From Heliocybe sulcata (Eukaryota; Basidiomycota; Agaricomycetes; Gloeophyllales; Gloeophyllaceae), in contig ML213522.1 of assembly GCA_004369045.1 (NCBI GenBank), forward strand, positions 313,775 through 377,774: a DNA stretch of 64,000 bases, in the 5' to 3' direction. Every line of letters begins with the position of its first letter. Within the stretch, counting starts at the first letter, position 1. The notes under the pieces are model-generated. The model saw only the letters and a list, made by a program, of their open reading frames with translations. It was not told where the DNA came from and did not search any database. Made by a program: the position numbers and the translations under genes. Positions 1 through 10,556 of the stretch are shown here, piece after piece.

Positions 1-372
1 GTGGATGCGCTGGAAGAGCTGATGACCATGATCGGGGATATGGTGGCCCAGGGCCGGAAGAGTCTCCTGTCCTTGGTTGCCAGCATGGAGCGGCCACGCA
101 AGGAGACCCCAGTCCAAGTTTCTGAGAGGAAGGGCCTCGCTGGCGTCGTCGGGGAGAAACATTCGAGGGCAAAGCAGCGGGCTAGAGAGATTAAGGAGGC
201 AGGTCAGAAGTGGGTGCTGTCCAGCATGGCGGAACGGGCCGACCGCGCTCGCAAGCAGGCAAAGGTTTTGACTGGGCAGGTATCTGGTCATGCCGATGTT
301 TCAAAGGGCGCGTACGAGGCGAAGAGGGATCTAAAGCAGCTCTCTAAGGGGATCCTGGAATATTTGCTCTGA
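1..372 (+). CDS. 3' end of an unidentified gene (partial)
   Basis: An open frame enters from the left edge and ends at TGA 370-372, giving the last 123 residues of a protein. The sequence is rich in Lys, Arg, Glu and Ala and helix-prone (for example REIKEAGQKW and AYEAKRDLKQL), with no hydrophobic segment. It reads like the charged C-terminal tail of a larger protein. I recognise no family. The frame is open from base 1, so the real start lies outside the window. The next gene is on the opposite strand and converges on it, with about 430 bases between the two stops. Confidence 0.55.
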   Translation: MDALEELMTMIGDMVAQGRKSLLSLVASMERPRKETPVQVSERKGLAGVVGEKHSRAKQRAREIKEAGQKWVLSSMAERADRARKQAKVLTGQVSGHADVSKGAYEAKRDLKQLSKGILEYLL

Positions 373-805
373 TGCGGTAGTTATTGTATGGACGAGGAGC
401 TGGGATCTTGGTCTACCGTTCATGTCGAATGTCGAATGTTCATGACGGTTGTAACCTTTACTATCTTTCAAGGGACTCTGATACGTTTCTTTGTTTTCAA
501 ATGTACTTTGTGGATATCCGATATAAGCCACTATATATTTTACGTTCGCAATGATGAGTTGAGACCGGATGAGATAAACGTCACCTGTATTATCTCCCCA
601 GCCACCGATCAACAATGTCTGCATGTACACTGGTGTATATGTGGCTGCTAGATCTCTAGAAAGAAGGATACCCGTGCGTGGCATTCACGCTGCCGTATAC
701 AAGGTCGTGGTCTGCCCCAGTGTTTGCGACATATGCCCCGAGCTCATCGAGTCTGTGCCAAACACTTGTCATCGTCGCTGACACGAAGCTGAGCTACAGA
801 CAAGC
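373..805. other. Convergent intergenic gap, nothing recognised
   Basis: About 430 bases lie between the stop of the left-edge gene and the stop of the regulator on the other strand. The short frames here have no splice context or recognisable motif. The gap probably holds two 3' untranslated regions. Confidence 0.5.
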
Positions 806-3800
806 TCACCCGAACTCTGCAAGAGCAGCGGCCCACGCTTCGAAGCTATAGTCCAAGGGCATGCTTTGTTGCTCAGGCGTAAATTCAGCGAAAGCTGATT
901 CACCGGCGGCGGCTCCTGAGCAGTCCGGGCCTAGAAAATTCGCCCAGTCATCGGGTGTTGAAGATGTCGCAACGACAGGGTCTTGCACGCTTCTCGCGGG
1001 GTAAATCTCTGGCAACCTGGTCGCATGCACTGAATTTGCGTCAGTCATGGAACTATGTGCTCCAAGATTCGATGGATATGCTTGACTGGTATTAGCGTTC
1101 ATGTTTCCAAAAGCTGGATCAGATTCATTGAAACTCGCGCGGAGGGATGTGTTCGTCATATTTGTTGCGGGGATTGATGAGAACCGGGAGGAGCTGGTCT
1201 TGGACGGATCAATGAGCTCCGAAGGTATTTGGACGCGATATCGGTCTACGGCACTCTCTGCTGTGATGCTGGGGACAGCGAGGGAGTCAGGACTATCCGT
1301 GGGGCTGATATCATCTGTTTCCCTTTGTCGCTTATTAGGTACCGCCGTGTGAGACGTAGAAAGCGGAATATCTCCGACCGAGGCTAAGTCAGAGATAATA
1401 TCGCTGCGGACGAGCGCCGTTAGCTCATTTATTGTTGAGGATGACGCGGTCTTACACAAGTCTACCAGTTGAATACCAGCTGTACGTAGTAGCAGATTCG
1501 TTATTTGGAAAAAAAAGAGGATGCAGTAGTGGAGCGTACCGTTCTTCCCCTTGCTTAAGAGCGACCCAACACTTGCGAAGATCATCCATTTCTTGCGCGG
1601 GATCCGATGGCATCCCTGATTTCTTCCCGCCCCAAATCTTGAACAACAACACGACAGCTGCGGTCAGCAAGGCTGGCTAAGACGAACAATCAGTCGGACG
1701 GATGATAATACGAGCTGCCCGACTTACATAAACGAAAGGAGGGAAAGGTCCCTCTATGCGTCGACGCGCAACATCCATGACGTTCGCCATGGACCGAGCA
1801 GCATTGGTGCAAATGGTCAGAGAAGGGAAAGGCAGTCGCGAAGGCTTTTGCGGGGTGGGAATAAATGGCCTGTGCACGAGGATGCGGACGCGGTAATAAT
1901 TGCAATATAGGTACGCTGACTGGAAGAAGAATACTCGGTCTTCACGCTGAGGATCCCAGCGGACTGTGAGAGATATCAGAGGCATAGACGTTCTGGCGTC
2001 TTCCAGACGTACGGTGATGAGGCAGAGAGTCCACCCACTCATTTAATGACGAATCCAGCTGCGATACCAAACGCTGTTCCCAATCAGGCCCGACCAAACC
2101 CAGCATTATCTTCGACTTGTTGACGGAGTACTAACCCCAGCCCTCCTGAGAAACGATATACAAGCGGGGACGGAAAGGACTCACTACAGTGCGCTGGGCA
2201 AAGGAAAGAATTTGGTCCAGTTTGATGTACCGAGAGAAATAGGTCAATCCAGACGGTTTATGTACCGGTTGTACGAAACCGAGGCCTGAATGTGAGCTCG
2301 GCCAGTATTCGTCGTCGCACTCAACTGGCATATCCAGATCGAAACTAACAAACAGCTACCCCTTCAGAAGTGTGAATCAAGCGTTTGCCAAATGACATAC
2401 TCTTCGTCTTGGATGGCAAACGCTCGTCCGAGAGCAGAACTGAAATCCCTATCCAAAGCGACTAGTACCCTAGCTTGAGGTGTAGAACTCATGGCATCCA
2501 AATGAACGGACGAACTGACCAGAACGTTCGCTTCCATGTTTCATACGACTCTGTGGGCACATGCGTGCCGGGGTTGCGTCGCCGATGAATGCCTATGTCC
2601 TGAGCTTTCCGTATGCCTGTTCCTACCATCGCCCAAGCGCTTTGGGGAGCAGAGGATCCGTGCAAGAATATGGCGGCCAACTATCGTGCGGTGCATCAGT
2701 AGACCCTCGGTTATGGTGACGATACACACACAGCTGACGCCTGTAGGTCCAACAAGTGGGGTTGTTCGACCAAAGGCCTGGAAACTTGCGTACATTCATT
2801 CAGGTATTTCCAACCAGCGGAATGCCACGAGTCAGACCAATCGGCAAGAACTCTCCTGTCCTTGGACCAGCGTGCTGCGCAAGCACACATGACCAAGACA
2901 ACGACCCCGAACATGTGGTCTTGTTCGTGCCGTTTCCGAGCGATGTCCTGTCGAAAGCTTGGTTGGTGAAATAGGGGATAGAAGATGTTGAGGTGGGCAA
3001 AATAGAGGTCTGTGAGGGACGTCAAAAGATCATCAGGGGGGAAGTGAAAGATGAGCGGATGTGGTGCCGGCATTTTCGCATCTTCCCACTATGGAAAGAA
3101 TTGTAAGCAAGGTAGGTGATCAGGCAGGAAGGAGAATCCATCACTGGGTTGGTTATCCAAAATTCAGGCCTGATACGGGGGCCAATGGTGGCATACTGGT
3201 TCATATTAGAGTCGGAGCCATGGACCTTGTTCCGATATTCATTACGAAGGGTCATGGCGTTCTGCACAAATGTGAGTCCACTAGATTTTCCAACATAGCT
3301 TCGACCCGCCAAGAGCCTCAGGCTCCCGATTAACCCGGGGCTGGCGTCCTGGGGAGAGTCCGGCTCGTCAGGATCGATGTAAGAGCCACACGGAGAGCCA
3401 CGGCGACTGTAATCGGTTGGAGAATTCGAAGAAGCTGCGTTCCTATTCAGTTGTCAGAAACGCAGGTTCAGCAGCAATTATCATATACGGGGACCGCCTT
3501 ACGGATCGAGTGTCTCCTGATAGTTCCCTTCGTCGGCTTGAGAGTCAAGCTGGATGAAGCAGTCAATATGCGCCGATAGGCAGCGCTGTACAGTCATACC
3601 TTGTCAAGCATATCTTCCATTCTTCCTAAGCGCATTTCCACGTCATTAGCGGCACTTTTGTGCGGGACTTAGTCGATACGTAGGCAGGATGCGAGAAATC
3701 TTTTACCTCTTGGCTGGGCCGCGTTTCTGAACTCGCGCGTTTGCGTTATTTTGTCATCATCCATAATGTGATCGGGATTACCTTCACAGCTTCTAAGTAC

Positions 3801-4083
3801 GTGCACTGGACTCCTGATGCAGAACAACGTGCACAGCTTTGGTCGGACAGCTGCATACCGCCGCCTTAACCCAGCGTGAGCGCCAACCCTCGATGATACC
3901 ATGACCTTTTCACGTACAACGAACTAGGGGCAAGTGAATAGAAAATTCCAGATCACAACATGACATATTTTTCTTGCCTTTTCTATGTCTACACTGGTCG
4001 CATGCTCGCTGTATCCTCTTTCTTACTGGCTGAGAACTGGCTAACCCCGTAGCTTCCGAGTCAGATCGACCATCCGGGCCCAT
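806..4083 (-). CDS. Zn2Cys6 fungal transcription factor with Fungal_trans domain
   Basis: Predicted nuclear DNA-binding regulator. The start ATG is at 4083-4081. The zinc cluster is split over several exons: CDQCRHRK ends at 3978, a 6-base exon at 3923-3918 restores VRC, and 3864-3782 carries GGMQLSDQSCARC and SASGVQCTYLEAVK. Together these give C-X2-C-X6-C-X9-C-X2-C-X6-C. A 20-base exon (3726-3707) adds KRGPAKS, then comes a short coiled coil (NDVEMRLGRMEDMLDK). The middle region (about 3070-1680) has the Fungal_trans pattern: HLNIFYPLFHQPSF, AIFLHGSSAPQSAW, ALGRAFAIQDEE, LPVECDDEYW and RILVHRPFIP. The C-terminal part (1585-806) is Ser/Pro/Asp-rich and probably an activation region. At least ten exons are needed. 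The first zinc-cluster intron (3977-3924) has a GC donor. Family assignment is firm; target genes are unknown. A role in carbohydrate or stress genes would be a guess. Confidence 0.88.
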
Positions 4084-4919
4084 GTCTGTCGTCCGGTCGA
4101 GATGAGACCTGACGAAGGATATCAGAGCTCGAGAGACAGCGGTTATTCTCGGAGTTAAATGTTACCTTTGTCGCAGCTTTTCAGAATTCAGTTCCGACGT
4201 ATGTCGTCTCCGACAACGATGCGCTCTGCGAAGTAGCCCGGCATGGCGTCCAATCACAGTTCAAGCTGAAGAGCTTCGTCGTGGGAGAATAGTACTATGC
4301 ATCAGGAAATGCACAAGCAATATTCCAAGGACTACAGTACTGATTGGTTTCTCCACCTCAATCGCTGATGTGGTCGATAGAACTCCAAGGTACCTTGAAT
4401 AACCTATATCAGCAGCTCTTTGCGCATGCCGGTTGGTCTCCGTGGCCGGGAGGGCATAAAAGTCACTGTAATGAATATTCTGTGGCGCGAGCTACCTAGG
4501 GTTATGCCACCCTCCGTGTACTCACAAGCTCTAGGATCCCGACATATTAGAAGCACATGAGTATCGTGGACGTGTTGTTCGGGTCATCATGTCTCGAGTT
4601 CGTTCAATATACGGATCAAAGTCACGGAAGAATCCCACTGACGAATCGATGTCGGTCAGATTTCGGACCGTTTCTCACCCACACCGCTCGAAGTTCACGC
4701 CGGTGTCAATGCGGAAGAATGTCACGTCATATCATCGCAAGCGTTAATAATAAAATACATTCCTTAACCCACACGATAGAAAACACTCTACTTCTACAAC
4801 AGAATCTAAACCCCAATAGCAGAAGTAGACGCTCTCCTTTCGTAGCCTCAGTCCCCAAACATGTCTTTCTCAGCGCAGCGAAGCCAAGTTTAGGTATTCT
4901 ACAGGCGTCCTTGGACTCC
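4084..4919. other. Intergenic: promoter side of the regulator, 3' side of the peptidase
   Basis: About 835 bases. The long plus-strand frame starting near 4557 is the antisense shadow of the peptidase and has no support of its own. No tRNA, repeat or further gene is visible. Confidence 0.5.
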
Positions 4920-5831
4920 TTACTCGTACGAAACAGTGACGGAGCTGCCGGAGGTCGAGGCAGAAGTCAAAACTCTGCCGTTCTGCTCGATATCAATGAG
5001 GGTAGCACCAGAGGGACCGATGGAGCCGGAGCTCGTGCCAGCCGAGGCGCTGGTGAAAGTGACGGTGCCGAAGTTGGCCAGGGGAACGAGGGAGCCGCCC
5101 TCCTCGTAGTCCTCGACGATCCACTCAGCGTTCTCCTCGCAGAGCGCGGAGGAGGAGGTGATGTGCTGGGTCACGGTCTGCCCCGTCGAGACGTTCTCGA
5201 TGACGGCGGTGCCAGAGGTGGTGCTGGAGGCCGTGACGGTGACCCTGACGGTGTTACCCGCGCTGAAGGAGATGCCGGTGAAATCGTAGGCGTAGTCGGG
5301 GTACCATTCATACCAAGCTATGTATCGCCGCAGCTCGTTAGTCCTGCTGTAGCAAGACGGAAATGAAATCACCTACCATCGTAGGAAGTACGACCGTTGG
5401 TCACCGTGAAGTCAACGCCAGTCTGGAGGATAGCATTGCCGCAGGTGTCCCCGTCGATACCGACCCAGGCAGAGGCAGAGTAGGTGCCAGAGCCACTGCT
5501 GGGGGCCCTGGGAGTGGGGACGGTGAAAGTGCCCGTGACGGACCTGAAGGTGCCCTACAGGTGAACGCTGTAATGTGAGCGGAAGGGCTACCCAACAAAG
5601 ACGTTCTGGACTGACCGAGGGGTACGTGTCGAACACAGCGCCAGCCCAGTTGGAGCTGTACTCGGGGTGCGAGGCGTTGCCTGCCAAACTGTCGGGCGTG
5701 TCAACCTTCTGCATGGGACGCGAGAGGTGAGCGCCAGCAGCACGGCGGGCGAGGCGGCCGGGGATGCCAGAGGGCCGCGCCAGTGCGCTGGTGGCCAGAA
5801 GCGCGTAGCTGAGAAGAGTGAGGGCGAACAT
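4920..5831 (-). CDS. Secreted G1 (eqolisin) glutamic peptidase
   Basis: Acid endopeptidase of the scytalidoglutamic peptidase family (MEROPS G1, formerly A4), acting outside the cell. ATG 5831-5829 opens a signal peptide (MFALTLLSYALLATSALA) followed by a propeptide with basic residues (RLARRAAGAHLSRP). The mature domain begins near EYSSNWAGAVFDTYPS. The next exon (about 5551-5390) gives SVTGTFTVPTP, YSASAWVGIDGDTCGNA and ILQTGVDF; the Gln in ILQTG is the expected catalytic Gln. The last exon carries NAEWIVEDYEEGG with the catalytic Glu and ends VTVSYE before the stop at 4920-4922. Two introns are visible (about 5610-5552 and 5389-5318), both GT-AG. Length fits the family (about 250 residues). 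Both catalytic residues are present, so it should be active at low pH. Confidence 0.9.
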
Positions 5832-5917
5832 GGTCACTTGAACTCAGGAAAGGGGTCTGGCGACTCGAGTGTAGCGGTACCGGAGGAACCTGAGGGACGG
5901 TGAGACGGTCGCTAGGT

Positions 5918-5925
5918 CTTTATAG
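5918..5925 (-). promoter_or_regulatory. TATA box of the G1 peptidase gene
   Basis: On the minus strand this reads CTATAAAG, about 90 bases upstream of the peptidase start. That is a usual distance for a fungal TATA-driven secreted-enzyme gene. Confidence 0.5.
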
Positions 5926-7917
5926 TGCGCGCAGTGTGCGTACCATCGGAGGCTATGCGGAGTAAGTGTTACTTCGTGATGCATGACCGGCCATGCGTTC
6001 TGCGTCTCCTCGCACAGGAGAAGAAGCATGGATCGATTTGGATCCAGAACAAGAGGCAAGTTGCAACGGTGTGATAACTATTATTAGCTCTGAGTAAGGT
6101 TTTACATATCTTGTGCATGCGTAGCCAGTGGGTTCTCTTCTTCCGAAGACTCCAATAGCCCACTGGGCGTGTGAGTGAAAGGCCGCAGAGCCCAGCGATA
6201 AGGACACGGATACCTTGTGATCCATTGTGACGCAATGGACGGGAATTGCGAATGTTAAGGAGATTGTCCGGCCAAACAAGTTTCATCGCAGCGTACTTGG
6301 TGTTCGTCGCACTATAGACGTGCTCTTGTTCGCACTTTGACAATTGATGTCAGAGATACAGGTATTAAATCTTGACTTATATATCTTAACTTGTAACAGC
6401 AGTCAGCTCTGCATAACAACGGCGCCAGGCAACTATCAGAGGGAGCGCGACGAGTTGGCACCTGATCCGTAAGAGGATCACGACGAGGTGGTTGTTTGGT
6501 TCCGAAGGCGTTGCCAAACAGCAATGCCGTCGGCAAAATCACCATTCAGAGTAACTGTACTTCTGATCCGGCCAGGGGGCCGGCGGCCAGAAAACGCGCG
6601 ACATCAACTCAAGAAAGCGTATCTGGACCCCGGGAGCACGTACAACCACCTCGGAAAGGAAATTTTGTGGCGTCAGCTAAGTCGTGGGTACACAGCCTGT
6701 AAGGCTCTACGGTGCTATCTTCCTGTATATGACATACCATTGCATTGCTATGGCTAGAAAAGGTCTGGATGCAAGGTATCGTAAGTAGTGGCATACGCTA
6801 TTATGAGGTTTTAATATTACTCTATGCTCTATGGCCGGTATACTGCTATTCACAAAATAACCATGGGCTTTTGGCCATATTGCCGTGCTACTGTAAGAAT
6901 ATTAATGAGTACTTATTGATTATTTACATCAACTAGACAACGAAGACCTGCGACGGAGTCCTGGTAGGCTCGACCTCCCGCTCAGGGAAGTCGTGGCATA
7001 CCTCCTATAGTGCTATGCCCAATGGCCACAGGAGCACAAGTCCTCCTACACCACCTTCTTGATAATAAGAAGCTATAGATACACAAATAATGTGATTATT
7101 ATCTTGTACCAGCCCTCTAGTATACTTCAGCGCGAAGAACTTCAAGATTTCGGTCTCAAGAGACCATGTTTACTTACCACAAAGACATACGGACTAGGGA
7201 AAATGGGTAAAGTATAACTATATATGCTGGAGATACAATTCTAATATTTGCTCTGGAGAGTGAAGCTTAGAGGAACAAGGACGGCATGCGCTGCAAGTTC
7301 GACACCTTGCGATTGTTGCGCGCCACCCGCGGCCTCCATCCAAATCGGGCCAGGTTGTACACCGGCCTTGAACGCATATCGAATTTATCCCATCTGATGT
7401 AGCAATTATACAGCTGTAAAAGCTACACCAAAGATAATATATTGGTGATATAAGACTTCAGAAAAATCGACGGAGCTACACATAGCGTATGCAGACCACA
7501 GTAACAAAACGAAGGCGAAACGTGCAGGAAAGCGCAAATCGGGACCCCGTAAAGTCGCTTGGGGGTAACAACAACCTAGTTGACGTCGTCGGAAATCTCC
7601 GCGCTCGCCCCCTGGATCCGGCTTTGCTTCACTCCTCATTGCCGACTGAGCGCGAGCATATGGCGACGAATTCCCGGAGCAAGCATAATTTCAGAGACGC
7701 AGGAGTGAAGCATCATCACGTCAAATGGTTGTCGACATGAGCTATCAGAACTCGGCGCAGGGTGTCGACCACGGCGGCCATATACTTCCACGCGTTCAGC
7801 TACAGGTGTGCCTGCTATACTGCGTCACTTTCGATTTCTGACAATTGTCGTCATCGGTTGCTACTGTACGCCGATAGTTCTCGACATCACTGCCTTTTGC
7901 TATCGTAACTCGGTACC
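5926..7917. other. Gene-poor tract with AT-rich core
   Basis: About 2 kb with no gene I can support. The part near 6780-7280 is clearly more AT-rich than its surroundings and may be an old decayed insertion. Around 7500-7560 one frame reads KTKAKRAGKRKSGPRKVAWG, and around 7110-7190 another reads LQREELQDFGLKRP. Both are short and have no splice context. No terminal repeats or target duplications were found by eye. Confidence 0.4.
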
Positions 7918-7939
7918 GACGACTCGACTCGACTCGACT
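7918..7939. repeat. CGACT pentanucleotide microsatellite
   Basis: About four consecutive copies of the 5-base unit CGACT (read as GACTC from 7921). It lies just before an ATG at 7942. Confidence 0.8.
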
Positions 7940-7941
7940 TT

Positions 7942-9462
7942 ATGATCCCCCGTCTGGTCGCGATTGGTGTCCAGCTATCTCTGGAGTCTGAAGCAGTCCC
8001 TCTGTGGCATCAACAGAGTACGCACAGGAAGACTATGACTCCTGGAAAGCCGCGCAATTTGTCAAAAGAGATACGATTGTCTCCGGCGATAGGACGTTGC
8101 CTTCGAGTTCCATGCCGCGAAGTCAGTTCTGATGCCAAATCTCATTTCAGCTTGAAATCACCACAGGTTTTCAGCGCAGAAGTTGAGACCCCATGGTCAA
8201 GATATGGAACCTCCGGTACCGCAATATGTCAGTATTGGGCAGGACACATCACAAATTCACGCCTACCATCACTTTCCGATGACGCGGCCTTGTGGCGGTA
8301 ATACGTTATCTAGCATGGATCAATTATGCATTTGTCATGAACCATATGGCTATCCTTCCCGCGAGGTAAGTGCGTTATACGGTCATGTTTAGTATACTAT
8401 GCTTCTGCCACGGGTTTAATTGGAGCCTGTAATCCATCAGCAGCCACCGGTCCTCGCTGGAATTATTCCTTCCTCCTACAATATCCCACCTATACCAAAG
8501 ACTTTCGGGCGCCCGCTCTAATATTCCCGATGTTCTGGCCTATGTTCGTCCTTCTCCGCACGGAGGTCAGTCGCGACTTGTGCATCCATCGACAACTGAT
8601 GTCTGAGAACGCGCCATCTATCGCCACCATGTCATTATATTGTGCCTCGCCCTGCCTTTCATCTACGTGAGCTCAAGTCTCTGGGTTCCACGCATCTGGC
8701 AGGGCCGTACAAGTATCGTTCTTCTTTCTTCGTTACCAATGCGGTCGTTTACGGCAGACGAACGTCCTCGGACATCGCCGTAGTTCTTGATCTCCAACTC
8801 CGACAAAGCATCGGTACGCCAGCCTTTTCACCTCATAACACAGGCTATTCATCAGGTCGACGAATGGAAGCCGTGATTACAGGCTGCACTCTTACCTGGT
8901 ATCTGCCCTATACGACCTTTGATGATTGCCAGTTTCGTTTTTTGATAGATTCCGCTGTTGGTGGACGGTCACGCGACCTCGTCTCAGAAGATTCGTCAGA
9001 TCTCGGATAGCCCGAGAGACGGGACTGACGCCGAGATCGTCCTCTCATGATGCCGTACCGAGGCAGAGCATGCCTCGCATCCTGGAACGCGACCGTATGA
9101 CGCGGCGGATCTCGGTGCGAGTTTATACCTCCAAATATTCCAGCATTTGACGTGTCGCACGAGCGCCTTCGTTCTCTGGTCCTTCAGGGAAAGTACGTGA
9201 GAACATGGTCGAGTGAGTGCCATACGGTCGCAATCAGGGTATCACAGATCAGGCTGATGTAGAGGAGGATTCTTTCATGCTGCGACATACCACGCTGGTC
9301 TGTATAATCAGATAATCATTAATCAGGCATCCCTTGTTCTCAGCGCCGACGGAGGTCCCTGAACCACCGATGCTTGCAGCCTCAGCGCGGTCACTGCCCT
9401 CCGCATCTTCTTCCATTCCATTCCCTTCCACAATGTTCTCTATCACAATGCAAGCTGTGTGA
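7942..9462 (+). CDS. Possible spliced hypothetical gene, model unresolved
   Basis: Several stretches look coding when linked by plausible introns. One reads ASTEYAQEDYDSWKAAQFVK in 8003-8120. An intron near 8121-8174 (gtcagt...cag) leads to PHGQDMEPPVPQYVSIGQ, then MDQLCICHEPYGYPSRE, which ends at a strong gtaagt donor near 8366. After the acceptor near 8441 the phase-0 frame gives QPPVLAGIIPSSYN and stops at 8519-8521, while another frame runs on. Further right, a Ser/Pro-rich stretch ends at a TGA at about 9460. I recognise no domain and could not build one clean model. It may be a fast-evolving gene, two genes, or decayed coding sequence. Confidence 0.25.
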
Positions 9463-10556
9463 TTCGCGGTGTCTCGTCTCTCGTCTATCCTTGACTCCGG
9501 GCTACTTATTCTAGAACATCCGTGTCAAGAGTTCCCGCACCGCCCGTCGCTCAATCTCATGTGCGAGCCAGTCTGTCTTCTCCCAGTCATTTCAAGCTTT
9601 TCTTGGCCTCGCAGTTTGTGTATGCGATGTCGACCGGACCGGCGGCCCTCTCGTCGCACCGAATGACTTGTGGATGGATTGGAATCAGGCCTGTATACAT
9701 AGCAAAACGCATAATTTTAGACTCCAGGCAGTGCTCTCTAAGTTTGGGACTCGCAATAGTGTGAGAAATTCCATTCTCCTCTGTTCAGATGAAGGCGAGC
9801 GGCATCCAGACCCAGAGGCAGAGGATCGTGGCATCTGAAAGGGTGAAGCATGGCAATGCCCGTCGACCGCGGGCACTCATGACTCTCATGCGGACTCAAG
9901 CTATCGTCATGTACTCGCGTGCACTGCCGTGCGCAGGCTGAATACTACACCCTCCATGCAGCATGTATCCATTAGCTATCCGGCCGGCGTCGTATAATTC
10001 CCAGTCAAGCTGTACAACAGGATATTCGTATCACACGCGCATAGCGCTCTTCAAATGTTCTGCCTTCGGCCAGGCAAAATACGTCGGCTTGACGTGTGCT
10101 GCACATGGAGGTCGAACTGCGGAACATCGAAGTACTGAGGCGATGATGTGCTGCGCAAGTTACTTCAACACGAGTACATGCAAATTGAGAACAACGCTAC
10201 GTAGAGTTACTCAGTCTCTTGACATCGATGAGGGCCACCTCTGTCGCGATGGGAGCGGCCTCTGGGTGTCTATTCAAGGAGTGGCAATCCGATGATGCTA
10301 GCCATAAGTTTGGCTATTGTACTACTAAATCAGTAACTGCACTTTTATAAGGTCGTAGTGAGTACTTTGACTGCCTTGATTATATCGGAGCTGTAGGATC
10401 CAGCTCTAAAGGTTCCTTGCAGTTGCCACAGGACCAGAGGTTATCTAATCTTATCTTTATAATCTTATCTGATTGAACAAAACGCCGATAAGTCCGCTTG
10501 AGGATCAGTCCGATCGGTTGCCGCTTTTACTGCTGCCACCAAAGTGTCGATCCTGT
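9463..10556. other. Intergenic, promoter side of the F-box gene
   Basis: About 1.1 kb without a supportable gene. The short frames here have neither family motifs nor splice continuity. The last 100 bases before the F-box start are AT-rich (repeated cttatct), which fits a 5' leader. Confidence 0.45.

Noticed and set aside
4557-5366. 269-codon plus-strand frame
   Set aside because: Its second half is antisense to the G1 peptidase, whose signal peptide, catalytic residues and introns fit fully on the minus strand.
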